Notes: generated by a model not told the origin, from the letters alone. Positions 1-10,530 are shown, counted from the first letter of the stretch. The stretch: 64,000 bases of DNA from Beta vulgaris subsp. vulgaris (GCF_026745355.1 NC_079202.1:40047822-40111821); one strand, 5' to 3'. Made by a program: numbers and translations.

Positions 1-224
1 ACTATTGAACCAATAGGAGAAGCGCGCAAAGTCAACTCCTCATTATTTTGACTTAAGGTGCTACAATCATTATGGCTCTTGGTCCTAAGTTCCCTAGCAT
101 TGTCTACTACCGGCGAATTAACAGAGACTACAGGACTAGAGGAGGTGCTGTCAGAATTAAAATCACTATCGGTCATAGCAGAAGGGATTCCAGATATGTT
201 TTGCGAATCAGAATTTGAAGACAT
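1..224 (-). CDS. Partial antisense ORF inside an LTR retrotransposon (5' end of gene; runs off window)
   Basis: The minus strand is open from an ATG at 224-222 to the window edge, 74 codons without a stop. The product starts MSSNSDSQNISGIPSAMTDS and is rich in Ser, Asp and Asn, with no motif I recognise. It lies just inside a 3' LTR (721-1211) and points opposite to the LTR. Extra antisense ORFs next to the 3' LTR are known in Tat and Athila lineages of plant Ty3/Gypsy elements, which is my basis for this reading. A TATA-like box lies 231 bp upstream. The rest of the ORF is outside the window, so length and function cannot be judged. Confidence 0.5.
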   Translation of the reverse strand, partial: MSSNSDSQNISGIPSAMTDSDFNSDSTSSSPVVSVNSPVVDNARELRTKSHNDCSTLSQNNEELTLRASPIGSI

Positions 225-454
225 ACTGATAATTTAAGATGGTATGAAAGATATGTATAGATTTTGTGGAAATGCCTGGAAGCAAGGAGTTGAAGAAAGT
301 ATGAACCGATATCCAAATATACATGAAATCCGGAAGGGAAGATCCAATCAAGTTCGTCAGGACGCAGAAGATCGATTTAGAGAGAGAAAGTCCGTTATGA
401 GAATTAGAGCAAATGAAGAGTGATGTGAAATGAGGAGCGGAGTCACCCAAAGCG

Positions 455-462
455 TATTTATA
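455..462 (-). promoter_or_regulatory. TATA-like box for the antisense ORF
   Basis: On the minus strand this reads TATAAATA, 231 bp upstream of the ATG at 224. A pyrimidine-rich leader follows. It would place transcription start near 425-430 and drive the antisense ORF independently of the LTR promoter. Inference from position and consensus only. Confidence 0.4.
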
Positions 463-1215
463 GAAAAATTCACGGCTTGGATTAGGCAACTCTTCGTCTT
501 CCCATCGTTGATCACGCCACGTGTTATGAAGCACGGAAACTACTGTTAAGCAGTTGCTCATAATGGCCTCTGACACCATTTGCGCGCATCGAGACGAAGA
601 TTGGCATTCAACGGTAATGTTTGACATGCCTACACCCATTTATATCAGATATATTCATGACGACTTAGCATCCAATAAGCAAGATACGTCTTCACCAGAC
701 ATACCGGCTTGGGGGCTAGTTGTATGGGGGCTGTCTAAGTTCCATACCGGTCCTCGTTGACCGATAAGAATCATCATGGTCAATGCGCTTACCAAAGAAC
801 AGTTGACTTTGTCATACCGGTTTTATCAGGATACCTTAACAGTACTCTTTCTTGGGCCATTCTCACATGGGCTTGGGTTTAATCCAGTTACTATCTTAAA
901 TGCGCCTACGGGCCTAAAGATAAGTATCAAAGGCGATAGAATTGTATCTAAAGAGGATAGAATTATGCCCAACCAATATGAGCAGAGTCCTACCCTAGCA
1001 AGGACTCTTGCCGGCTCCTATAAATACCCCGCTGATCTGAGTCACAAGGTACGTTCACAATCATTATTATACTCAACTTGGAGCTATTGGTTTACCAATT
1101 ACTGACTTAGAAATCGGAGGGGCATTCCTCGGATCAATCCTCGAGGTTAGTTTACGTGTTCTATTTTGTAGGACATCAAACCGGCTTATATACAAAGGAG
1201 ATACCGGTTCATACC

Positions 1216-1449
1216 CTACCATTTATTCCATACTGGAACAATAATTATTGCTATCTTAGCAACTCTTATGATAAACCTAGTTAGTTCACTAATCTCGTTT
1301 AAAAATTCTGCAACTTCTTTATTAAAATCTTGCTCATTCACCCATGAAAAAAAGCCGCAAACTCTGCACTTGTAAAATGCCTTGCCTGGATTACTTATGG
1401 TTTCAGATAAACGAATCTCTGCCATTTTTGGAGGGTTGCATTTGCACAT
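1216..1449 (-). CDS. Small GRF-type zinc-finger protein with C-terminal hydrophobic tail
   Basis: A 77-residue ORF. Residues 2-37 form a zf-GRF motif: C2 and C4, then NPGKAFYKCRVCGFFSWV with C28, C31 and the hallmark G-x-F-x-K-C and F-x-W. The rest is a short helical stretch ending in a hydrophobic segment (RVAKIAIIIVPVW) that could span a membrane. GRF fingers bind single-stranded nucleic acid in other proteins. In plants many short proteins of this shape (annotated like At4g04775) are abundant and transposon-associated. This copy lies between an LTR and a MULE relic. The start is the only in-frame ATG; an upstream ATG near 1465 is out of frame. Whether it is expressed is unknown. Confidence 0.7.
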   Translation of the reverse strand: MCKCNPPKMAEIRLSETISNPGKAFYKCRVCGFFSWVNEQDFNKEVAEFLNEISELTRFIIRVAKIAIIIVPVWNKW

Positions 1450-1601
1450 CTTTATTCTTACCCATGTGCGGTCTTCTTTGGCAAGTGGGTTGGGAAAGTA
1501 GACTTTCTTTCTTTCTTTCTTTTTTGTGGGAAGATGAAGAACTGGAAGAATGTAGGGTGAAGGACTAGTGTTTTTTAAGTAGGAAGCATTGGTAAATGTA
1601 T

Positions 1602-2469
1602 TTAATAAATTAGTTTAAACGGCATGTGTCGTGGTTTCACATAGGCTGTAATTAGTTCTCCAACTAACTTCTTCGCACCGGGACTAAGACCGCTGATCTG
1701 TCGACGACCCTCTGGATATAACATCATTGGGTGATTATAAAACCCATGTTCTGCCCTAGTCTCGACTACCCAATACGCATAGTTGTTCTTTGGGACAACA
1801 AACAACCGAAATTCACAGCCACATGCTTTTCTCCTGATTGCTGAACTGAAATCACGAAGTTTCTTCTTCTTGCCACGATCACAATCTAAAAGTTGATACT
1901 TCTTTTTGTAACTAGTAATCGTCAAGAAAAAACCTAACTCAACGACAATGTTCCTACACCACTCGGCAGCAGCATCACGAGTATCAAATTTAGGGCAATT
2001 GCCGAAATATTTGTTATAATTAATCCCATCACCAACACGCTCCTGAAAAAACAAATTATCGTCAATTACAAAAAAATCAGAATATTCACAAATTATTTTA
2101 ATCAAATTAATCTTATTTTAATTTTTTTTATAAAATATTTAACAACTAAGGAATCAACTTTACGTAAAACAATAGAGCAAACGTTTGGCTAGAACGTTAG
2201 CCCCATGGATGCAATGTCTAGCTAGGACGTTGCAACCATGGGGCTAACGTTCTGGCCAGACGTTGCATCCATGGAGGGAACGTTCTGGCCGAACGTTGTT
2301 CCCATGGATGCAACGTCTTGGCCAGATGTTGCATCCATGAGAACAACGTTCTGGCCAAACGTTTGATATTTCAATACAGTTAAATTTTTTTTTTTACCAT
2401 TTCTGAAGAAGGTGACATTGTTGCCAGTGGTAATGGCGTTCGTCCTGGCGGTTGGTTGGAGGTCGACAT
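1602..2469 (-). pseudogene. MULE transposase, N-terminal FAR1-type domain only (truncated)
   Basis: Two exons can be read: 2469-2398 (24 codons from ATG, ending at a GT donor) and 2042-1602 after a TTTTTTCAG acceptor. Exon 2 encodes a FAR1/WRKY-GCM1-like DNA-binding region: DTRDAAAEWCRNIVVELGF, then KACGCEFRLFVV, YWVVETRAEHGFYNHPMM and VKPRHMPFK. The same domain, with clearly similar sequence, opens the larger MULE relic at 19.6-20.1 kb. The catalytic DDE part is missing; a stop follows after AYVKPRHMPFKLIY, so this is a truncated relic. Intron 1 (2043-2397) holds the palindrome array. A Tourist-like MITE interrupts the element upstream. Confidence 0.65.
2170..2365. repeat. Alternating-palindrome minisatellite in transposase intron 1
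   Basis: About five to six diverged units of roughly 25 bp alternate two dyads: one centred on CCATGG (GCATCCATGGATGC-like) and one on GGCC (AACGTTCTGGCCAGACGTT-like). Related arrays sit at 14222-14420 and 20242-20425, each in the first intron of a MULE-borne gene. Read as protein the repeat gives a DATSGQNV-like pattern, but this is intronic. Confidence 0.8.
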
Positions 2470-2536
2470 GGTGACGATGAGTGGTGGTAATTTTAGAGAG
2501 AAGTGTGAGTTGAAGTAAAGATTTGAAATGAAGTAA

Positions 2537-3033
2537 GGTAGTGTTTGAGAATGAGCATTTCATTTGAAATGATTCATTTGAAATTTGTATTCTCAAATCA
2601 TGGAATCTAAAATCAAATTCATTGTTTGGCAAACTTAAGAATTTCAAATTTAGAATTTCAAATCCATCTTCATTGTTTGGCTTATCGTAGAATTTACAGA
2701 GAGGAGCTTGAATAGTTAGAAGCTAGAGATTCATTAATGAAGGAAAAGAAAGCTAAGAGATTCGTGAATGAATGAGAGAAAGCTAGGGTTCATAATTGAG
2801 GAGAGAGAAAGTTAGGAATATGTTGAACACTTAAAGAGGAGAGTAGAAAATAGTTAGCGTTTAGAATTTGCAAATGACACCATTGCACATGAAATTTGAG
2901 AATTCTTAAATTGGGCTATTATTATAAAGGTTGGAATTTGGCCAACTCCAATTCCAAATTTCTAGATTTCCCAAACATGTCATTTAGCCCAATTTCTCAT
3001 TTAGAAATGAAATGCTCATTCCCAAACATAGCA
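2537..3033. mobile_element. Tourist-like (PIF/Harbinger) MITE, 497 bp
   Basis: The ends are imperfect inverted repeats: GGTAGTGTTTGAGAATGAGC at the left matches the reverse complement TGCTATGTTTGGGAATGAGC at the right. TAA flanks both sides (2534-2536 and 3034-3036), the 3-bp TSD of this superfamily. It interrupts MULE no. 1. Confidence 0.65.
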
Positions 3034-3327
3034 TAAAAAAATTCAAATGCTAAAGTAAACTAAGATGGTAAAAAAAAGAAGCTAAGGGCATAAAATCCAT
3101 TCATGTGGGGGTTGGGGCGATTTTATGTATTTTGGAGGCGAGAAATTAAAGTTAAGGACTTAATTTTTTTTACGGTTTTTTCACCCAGTACCCCCGAGTT
3201 TTCAAAAAATTCACCTGGTACCCTCCAAGTTTTCAAAATTCACAGGGTACCCCTAAGTTTCAAACTAATACACGGGGTACCCTTAAATGCCCTTAATGAC
3301 TAACGGCGTTAACCGCCGTTAGTCATT

Positions 3328-3434
3328 AACCCTAATTTTCTGCTTTAACCCTAATTAATCCCCTAATCTTAACCCTAATCCTAACCTCTAACCCTAACAC
3401 TAAACCCTAACATTAACACTAACCCTAACCCACC
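3328..3434. repeat. Degenerate CCCTAA telomere-like repeats (left arm)
   Basis: About ten CCCTAA/CCTAA units, broken by single-base changes, occur here. The Arabidopsis-type telomere unit is CCCTAAA. The mirrored TTAGGG tract is at 4012-4110. Confidence 0.8.
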
Positions 3435-4011
3435 ACCCCACCACCCACCCTCACCCTCCCACCACCCCTGCCCCTCCCGCACCCTCGCGCCGCCCTCATC
3501 CCTTACCCCCCGCAGCCCCTCCTCCACCCTCGCGCCGCCCTCCTCCCCCTCTCAGTTCATTTCAGCAGTCCCCCCACCCCTCCCTCCCAATCGCGCGCCC
3601 CCCGACCTTCTCTCCACCCCCATCCAACCACAGCACCACCCCCTTCCATTTCGCACTCCACCGCCTCGCCCCCCACGCCGCCCGCAACCCCTTCTTCTTC
3701 CCTCTGTTTTTTTTCGCTGTGGGGGACTTCTTGTTTCGCAAAGTGGAGAGGGTGGTGCAACGAGGGCGGGGAGGGTGCAATTTCAGGGCTGCGAAAACGA
3801 GGGTGGTGCGCGGGGTGGGGGTGTGCTGTGGGGTCGGGTGTGGGGGAGGAGGTGAGATTTCAGGGGCTGCGAAAATTGCTGAGTGGGGAGGGGGTGGGGC
3901 TGCGGTGGGGGTGGGGTTGCGAGGTCGGGAGGGGGGCTGCTGTGTGAGGGAGGGGGCGCGGTGGGTGGTGGGACAGGGGGTAGGGGTGGTGGGAGGGTGG
4001 GGGAAGGGTGG

Positions 4012-4110
4012 TTAGGTTTAGGTTTAGGGTTTAGGGTTAGAGTTAGGGTTAGGATTAGGGTTAGGGTTAGGTTTAGAGGATAATTAGAGTTGAAAACAGA
4101 AAATTAGGGT
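4012..4110. repeat. Degenerate TTAGGG telomere-like repeats (right arm)
   Basis: A run of TTTAGGG/TTAGGG units in the opposite orientation to the left arm, so the two tracts can base-pair in the folded element. Confidence 0.85.
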
Positions 4111-4611
4111 TAATGACTAACGGCGGTTAACGCCGTTAGTCATTAAGGGTATTTAAGGGTACCCGTGTATTAGTTTGAAACTTAGGGGTACCCTGTGAAT
4201 TTTGAAAACTTGGAGGGTACCAGGTGAATTTTTTGAAAACTCGGGGGTACTTGGTGAAAAAACCGTTTTTTTTAATATCCACGGGAGTACGGGACCATGG
4301 CCATTTGTCAACAACCAGTTTGGCCGGTCACGTCTTAATATTTTAAATTAATACCCTCCAATTCATTGCTAACTGTAGCTACCTTCTCGTCGACACCAAC
4401 TTTCTAACCCCCACTCACTTACCACTACCAGCTACTGGTTGTTGCCATCTTAACAAGGAAAGAGTTTGTAAGATCTTTGCCTTTTTCTACAAATTACACT
4501 CACTCACACTAATTACTTGCTTTATTCTTTCACCCTATTTCACTCTCATATGATGTTCTTACATTTGCTTCTAATCTAGTAAGTACTTACCACAATTTCT
4601 GTTCTGTTCCA

Positions 4612-7600
4612 ATGGAGTATGAAATTCTGATTCTGGGTTCACTTACATTGATTTATTTACTAGCTTTATTGTACTGGGTATTCTTAAAAGACTTGATTAG
4701 TGGTCTTAATTTGAACTCATTTGGTCAGGTCAAGAAATTTTACACAAGAATTTCTAGTTATGGTGATGTTAATTTTGTGGGTAATAATGGAAAGAACTCA
4801 ACTTCAGTTCTTAGATCTGTAAATGGAATTATAGCAATTGGGTGTTCTTTGATTTTCTTTTTAGCTCTAGTTGGTGCATATTGGTTTATTTCTAGGGATC
4901 TAAAACCTAATTCTTTAGATCAGGGTTTCAGTATTCCTGGCCCTAATGATGCAACTGGGAAATGCAATGTGTTTGATGGAAAGTGGGTCCCAGATGATAG
5001 TTATCCTTTGTATAATGCATCTGATTGCCCATTTGCTGAAACTTCTTTTAATTGCTTAGCAAATGGGAGGAAAGATGAGGATTATTTGAAATGGAGGTGG
5101 AAGCCCAAAGGCTGTGATCTTCCAAGGTTTAATGTGCAAGCTGTTTTGAAGTATCTTCGAGGGAAACGGGTCGTTTTTGTTGGTGATTCATTGACTAGAA
5201 CACAGTGGGAATCATTCATTTGTATGCTTATGTCTGGGGTTGAAGATAAACGTTTTGTGTATGAAGTCAATCAGAATAAAATTTCTAAGAAAATTAGGTT
5301 TCTGAATGTGAGGTTTGATTCTTATGACTTCACGGTCGAGTTTTATCGGTCTGTTTTCCTTTCGTGGCTTACCTCTCCACCTAAACGAGCTCCCAAGAGA
5401 GTCAAGTGGACAGTTAGGCTTGACAAGATGGATAATGCTCATGAAGAATGGGTTGATTCGGATGTTCTGATATTTAATACTGGACATTGGTGGACAAAGA
5501 CGAAGCTATTCGAAACGTAAGTTTCTGACATTGGATTTATGTGCTAATTTCATAGGTGATTATGCTATGAACTCTGGTGATCATGGAACTTTGACTTATT
5601 GCTTAAGAACTTTACAGTTCTCATTTGTTTGTCTGAGCATGTTGTTGTCTTCGCATATAGGCTACTTTCAAGCACCTCATGATCACATTATACTTCAGTA
5701 AATGATAAGAAAATGTGAAATCTATCTGTTTGAGTCAGAAAAATGCCAGGGGCACATCTCTAATTCTCATGCTTCCCTGCTGAAAATGGGATATCCACAT
5801 CATGTAATCTATACAATTTTTATGGCCTAAATTAATAATGGTGATATTGAATCAAATTTATTTAGACGAGGAAAAATGACATGAAGCCACAATCTTGCTT
5901 GTACTGTAGGGTACTGCACAAATATTTAGTTGTAGAATTTCTGTTAGTTTTTCGGCTATGAAGGGCATATAACAGACATCTCAAATTTGTCACAGTTGAT
6001 GTGTTCCTAAGGTATTTGGTTTCTCATCTTTGGTTGAGTGTTTATGGTAGCAAAAACTGGCTTGGTTGCTTGCATATAATATGGGTGGTTACTTTTACTT
6101 TTTGGTTCTATTATTCTGACGGGGAATGTACACTCAAGTAAGATATTCCTGTTCTATAATTTGTGTAGTACCAATAGTATTAGTAATAGCTTAGCTAGCG
6201 TTCCGGGGGAATCTAGTCATTTAGTCAGTTCATAACAATCTCTGTAAAGCAAGGGGCAAAGCTTCGTAGACAGCTTCCCTCTCATGTAGTCGTCGGCCTT
6301 CTTCCCCAGCCCCCCTTCGTCGCTTCTGGCGAAGCTGCGAGCCTACTTAATAGCTAACAGTTAGCTTATTAAACTAACCTTTCACTGTCTGCAGCCACCG
6401 AGGAATAGAAATTTAATCAAAGTATGCTATAAGCCTATAACCCCCTTATTGCCTTGTGACCCTCTATTTATTTATACCTGGTCACTCTGTGAATCCTAAA
6501 CTGAACTAAAAAAGCCCTCTCTCCTTATCTTTGCCTCCCCTCCCCCTTTTATACTTAGGTGGGGCACCAGGGCATAGATATTGAAAGATATGATGGCCAA
6601 TTCAATATTAAACATTCACGATGAGGGCTCATGAGAAATTTACTTTCAACACGTAATGACATCTCTAGACCATCAATTGATGACTACACTTTAGGAAAAC
6701 AATCCCTCCCCTATTGAGTTTGATGTGGTAGTGTCCTCGGAATTTATGGCTATACCTTACGGATGATCATTAATTCTTTCAATGATCAGTTGCTTGTGGC
6801 ACTCCATTTAATTTGTTGGTTCTCTTGTATGAAATCGCTTCTAACTTGTTTTGTTCATACAGGGGTACCTATTTTCAGGTTGGTAAATCGCTAAAGCTGG
6901 GATTGCCAGTAACTAAAGCTCTAACAAAGACACTTCAGACCTGGGCATCATGGGTTGAATCACAGATCAATCATAATAGGACCCATGTATTCTTTCGCAC
7001 TTTTGAATCTTCACACTGGAGGTAACTTCCATTCCAGGCTTCGCAACAAAACATTACTGGTGAATACCTCTGATAGTGTTCATTTTTGCTTGATCATGGT
7101 CTAGTTTAAAGTTAGAACTTCCTTTGAATTGGGAGTAATCTTTGTGCTAGACTTGATCTCGATCGTATTAAGCAGTCATAGTTGATCTGCTCCTCTCTCT
7201 CCCCCCCCCCCCCTCCTTTTTCCTATCTGGTGCTCTGGAATCCAAGTATATATTTTCGACTGTCGCAGCTCATTAATCCCAGTATAACTGTAGCACCAGT
7301 GTCCAGTGCTAATTCTTAATATAGCTCTAGCTTTCTTTCCGTGAAATAGACATAACATATAAGTAAGAATGGAGCCATTCATCAAGCTTGGCTTCTACAA
7401 GGACTTCTAGAATCTATTATATCGAGATATCGAGCTAGAGTTCCTGAGTATGGTTGTCAAAAGAGGATAATGCAGTGTATGAAGTCTTGTTATTCAATTT
7501 TGAGGTTCCAGGTTTTGCTTATTATAACTGCTTTAGTGAATGATATGTGAATTCTTTTCCAGATAAAAAAAAAGATTAGGAATCACCATACAAGTATATG

Positions 7601-8027
7601 AAGTCTTGTTATTCATTGTCTATATTTCGAAGTTTTATCTCAGTCAAAATCATGATTGTTTAGTTTTAGATAGAAAAACTGTTGAGATTCTGGTATTAAT
7701 GCTGGTGATTATTACAGTGGTCGGAATCGTAATACATGCAAAGTGAGTCGAAGACCAATGTTGACAGCTCAGGGTAGGGATAAAAGCCCTATTTCAGATG
7801 TGATATTGAGGGTTATCAAGAGTATGTCAGCACCTGTTACTGCTCTGCACGTTACTCCAATGGGATCATATCGCAGTGATGCGCATGTGGGTACATGGAG
7901 TGATAACCCATCAGTGCCAGATTGTAGTCACTGGTGTCTGCCTGGGTTGCCAGATATGTGGAATGAAATTCTATTCACTTACCTTCTGCACAAAGATCAA
8001 ATTTCCAAACAACAAACTACAAAGTGA
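4612..8027 (+). CDS. TBL: Trichome birefringence-like (TBL) polysaccharide O-acetyltransferase
   Basis: Exons 4612-5516, 6863-7021 and 7718-8027 join in frame (phases 2 and 2) to 457 residues; all introns are GT-AG. The N-terminus has hydrophobic segments (LILGSLTLIYLLALLYWVF and GCSLIFFLALVGAYWF), so this is a Golgi membrane-anchored type II protein. The PMR5N/TBL domain follows (CNVFDGKWVPDD, YPLY, CPF, WRWKP). The catalytic GDS motif is G191-D192-S193 in VVFVGDSLTRTQWES, and the C-terminal DxxH is D423-C-S-H426 in DCSHWCLPGLPDMWNEI. TBL enzymes acetylate wall polysaccharides (xylan, mannan, xyloglucan or pectin depending on member); which one applies here cannot be read. Length is typical. 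A GHWWT motif is present. Start is the first ATG in a long open exon. Confidence 0.92.
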
Positions 8028-8671
8028 AGGTGACTTCTGAGTTCTTTTTCCTTTGTTGTATTATGTTTTGGTATTAATGATGTGCCCCCTTAAGCCCACA
8101 TCATTTTGCACCTTTGGGTTTGGCATGAAGATTACTATGGAAATAGAAGTAGAAATAAGAATATAAAAGGGGGTTGAGAGAATAAATTGAGTGAAATAGA
8201 AAATAGTGGAACAGAGAGGATCAGGGTTTAATAAGATGAAGAAAATAATTGTTTTGACTCAAAATAGAACAGTGAAAAATGAATGTGACAACCATACATA
8301 GTGTCATTGTGAGACAGAGGAAGTAGAATGAAATTTGATGTTTTCTGTACTGAGAATCACTTCTGGATGAATTTCTATCAATATATTATTAGCAAAGCTT
8401 CTTAGCATATGTAAAAACCAAACGCAAGGCTGTCTTACTAATATATCTATTTCTTGATATTGTCGTATTGGAGAAATCCTGTGAGTTATCTATTGATAAG
8501 TGGCGATTATTTGGCATACCAGGAAATTTAGTAGTCAAACTATTGCCTAGTTTTCTCTGCTTATAACACTATCACTATACAGAAAGGTTTTTTCTCATGG
8601 TTAATTCAGACAATTTTTTGGCCATCCTTTTAATCATGTGGGTACAAGCTTCCAGAATTTTTTAACTAATA

Positions 8672-8897
8672 CTCCCTCCGGTCTTTATTAATTTACCCCT
8701 TTCTTTTTCACGGAGTTTTAGGAGAAATAATGTTGTTGGTCATAGAAAGAAAGAGAAATTATTATTTTATATTAAAGTTGAATGTATGTGATGAAAAGTT
8801 AGGGGTCCCATTTCAAAAATAGAAACAAAAGAAAGGGGTAAACTAATAAGGAACATCCCAAAAAGGAATACGGGTAAACTAATAACTTGTGGAGGGA
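8672..8897. mobile_element. Stowaway-like MITE
   Basis: It starts CTCCCTCCGGTCTTTATTA next to a TA and ends GTGGAGGGA, the inverse of the start. The right end carries a short internal duplication of GGGTAAACTAATAA. It lies 0.65 kb downstream of the TBL stop. The right TSD is degraded. Confidence 0.6.
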
Positions 8898-9900
8898 TGA
8901 GGACTTGATGTTTTTGGGAGAAGAAACTGTGTATGCTTAGAAGTAGATTGGTATAAAGCTGAGTTGTTACTTCTGTTCTAGATGTAATTTATGAAACTGT
9001 AGCCACTGATGAGGATATGCTTCTTACATCAACCCTGTCCAATTTAGGGAAGATGCAGTCCGTGTCTTCGTAAGTCCCCAACTATCATATCATAGGCTAA
9101 TAACTGAGGTTCCTGACACGGGTGTTTTTCTTTTCTTTTTTTTGTTGAAAAGAGTGGCACGGGTGTTTTGTAAGTTGGAGCATAAACTCTCTAATATAGA
9201 TTTTGATGATCCACTTGTTCCTGTTGGTTTTCCTCCTTGAGTGGTGCAACCATTTCCAATTTTGGATATTTATTATTTGCATCGCTTAATTGCTCATATG
9301 AGCAAAGAACTATTAATCGCTAAGAAGTTTTCTTCCATGCAGTTTTGTATCACAATTATGGAAAGAAGAGGCATGAGGGAGGATAATTATACACGGATCA
9401 ACGTAGAAAAGTTTTAAATTTGTCAAGTTGTAAAGTTGTTCAGTCTTCTGCGGTGGATGGATGCTGTTTTTCATCAGGCTTCCAAACCAAAATTGAACGT
9501 GAAATAGAATATTGTATGTGAGAATCAATCGATATTCTGGAATGTCCCATGTATTCTTGCTGCCTCTGCTGTATGTTTGTAAATTCTCAATTATAGTCTT
9601 CCAAAAGAGCTTTCTTTGTGCATATTTCTGCGGACTTCTGCGTCCATATCGACCTGGTGAAATGATAAATGCCTAATTTTTGTTGTTGCACCTGTTCCTT
9701 TTTTGTTGTCTTCTTGAAGTTCCCATAAAAAAATTGAAGTCTCTCTTTTTTGGGGTTGGTAAGGAGAAAGAGGACAGAAGAAAAATATTCAGGATAAAAT
9801 GGAAGAAGACTAAGTAGTGTTTTCAAATGCAACCTTCATGACTTAGCAGGGGTGTCAAGTTATGCAAGACTTAGAAGCATGCATTGTCATCATATAGACA
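8898..9900. other. Intergenic, no gene seen
   Basis: AT-rich spacer between TBL and TED6/7. Short minus-strand ORFs show no family resemblance. The last part is the promoter region of the TED6/7-like gene. Confidence 0.6.
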
Positions 9901-9906
9901 TAGGGG

Positions 9907-9914
9907 TATAAGTA
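9907..9914 (+). promoter_or_regulatory. Possible TATA box of the TED6/7-like gene
   Basis: TATAAGTA lies 101 bp upstream of the ATG at 10008, followed by a C/A-rich leader. A position-based guess. Confidence 0.35.
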
Positions 9915-10007
9915 GTCCCTATAACCTTGTCCTCTAACATCCATCCATCTGAACTCAATCCTATTTGATCAATCATCTCCGCAAATACCCACAAGTAATC
10001 ATCTATA

Positions 10008-10496
10008 ATGGCCGACTCCACCACCTCGTTCAACCCCTTCCGCCCCTCCCCACCACCTCCTCATCCACACCCAACTCCAGTTCCGCCACCCCCCTCCCCG
10101 GACTCCCACCCAACAGTAATAGTGATCATCTTCATCTCATTCGGCTGTCTCTTCTTACTTGGAGCCCTTCTTTTATGCATTTGGTGGTTCATGAAGAAGA
10201 AACGGACGGAGAGGAAGCTTATTAATGAAAGGAAAGACATCAATGTGGACGAGCATTTGAAAGTGCAGGAAATGATCATGGCAGGGCGCCATGGCCCAAA
10301 GAAGGTGTTGGTATCGGTGGAGGACGATATACGTGTGCATGAGGATGTCCACAGGAGTGAGGTTGATATGGTTGGTAAAGGCTTGCATGGAAAGCACAAT
10401 GAGGGTGTTGCTAAAGCACTTGAAAGTAATGCAGGTGGTAGTAGTGGACATAGTGGTTCTAGCCAACAGCTAAGCCTTCCTGAACGCCAAGTTTGA
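10008..10496 (+). CDS. TED6/7: TED6/TED7-like membrane protein (tracheary element differentiation-related)
   Basis: A single-exon ORF of 162 residues. Residues 1-35 are a Pro/Ser/His-rich extracellular head (PPPPHPHPTPVPPPPSP). Residues about 38-62 form one membrane segment (VIVIIFISFGCLFLLGALLL) followed by a basic stop (KKKRTERK). The cytosolic tail keeps the family signature: an I(N)VDEHLKVQEM block, then GPKKVLVSVEDDIRVHEDV. TED6/TED7 proteins act in secondary-wall formation of xylem vessels and were reported to interact with cellulose synthase. The tail is longer than I remember for the family, ending in a Gly/Ser-rich stretch. ORFs on the other strand and frames are shadows. The stop is only 34 bp from a SINE. 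Confidence 0.85.
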   Translation: MADSTTSFNPFRPSPPPPHPHPTPVPPPPSPDSHPTVIVIIFISFGCLFLLGALLLCIWWFMKKKRTERKLINERKDINVDEHLKVQEMIMAGRHGPKKVLVSVEDDIRVHEDVHRSEVDMVGKGLHGKHNEGVAKALESNAGGSSGHSGSSQQLSLPERQV

Positions 10497-10530
10497 TTGC
10501 TTTGATCGGTGTTACTCCGTTAAAATTAAT

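Larger units (their letters stand above)
1..1211 (+). mobile_element. 3' end of a Ty3/Gypsy Tat-like LTR retrotransposon; LTR about 721-1211
   Basis: A G-rich tract (CTTGGGGGC, 709-717) looks like a polypurine primer and is followed by TGTATGGGGG at 721, a likely LTR start. The LTR carries a TATA box (TATAAATA, 1019-1026) and, 80 bp on, the ACTGACTTAGAAATCGGAGG block typical of Tat-like LTR R regions. A CA at 1210-1211 is the most likely LTR end, but the 3' border is uncertain because the other LTR is outside the window. The internal stretch 1-720 contains the antisense ORF. Short plus-strand ORFs in the LTR are shadows. Confidence 0.55.
1602..3163 (-). mobile_element. MULE relic no. 1 (5' half with one terminal region)
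   Basis: This spans the truncated transposase, its palindrome array and an outer terminal region (2470-2536 plus 3034-3163) split by a MITE. The outer region resembles the terminal region of MULE no. 2 at 20560-20680: both share a CTAAAGTnAA(A/C)T stretch, ATGGTAAAA and a later CGATTTTA. The inner end is lost next to the GRF gene and the LTR. No TSD can be assigned. Confidence 0.5.
3173..4265. mobile_element. Foldback MULE-type element with telomere-like arms, 1093 bp
   Basis: The ends are CGGTTTTTTCACC and GGTGAAAAAACCG within inverted repeats of about 180 bp that stay nearly complementary through the TAACGGCGTTAACCGCCGTTA block. A perfect 9-bp TSD (TTTTTTTTA at 3164-3172 and 4266-4274) fits Mutator-like transposition. 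Moving inward, each arm has degenerate telomere repeats (CCCTAA left, TTAGGG right) and then a C-rich (left) or G-rich (right) arm. No transposase is present. A diverged sister copy is at 28218-29387. ORFs called across the GC-rich core are compositional artefacts. Confidence 0.85.

Noticed and set aside
3719..4083. Gly/Val/Arg-rich ORFs (and antisense ORFs at 3557-3780)
   Set aside because: They lie in the GC-rich arms of a foldback element. Composition explains the open frames, and no domain is present.
3328..4110. True chromosome end or internal telomere
   Set aside because: Repeats are short, degenerate, arranged as an inverted pair and bounded by TIRs and a 9-bp TSD, so they belong to a transposon.
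6180..6420. Inserted element in TBL intron 1
   Set aside because: The GC-richer composition stands out, but no terminal repeats or TSD were found.
10061..10473. Several ORFs overlapping the TED6/7-like gene
   Set aside because: They are other frames of the TED6/7-like ORF, which alone shows family motifs and a membrane segment.
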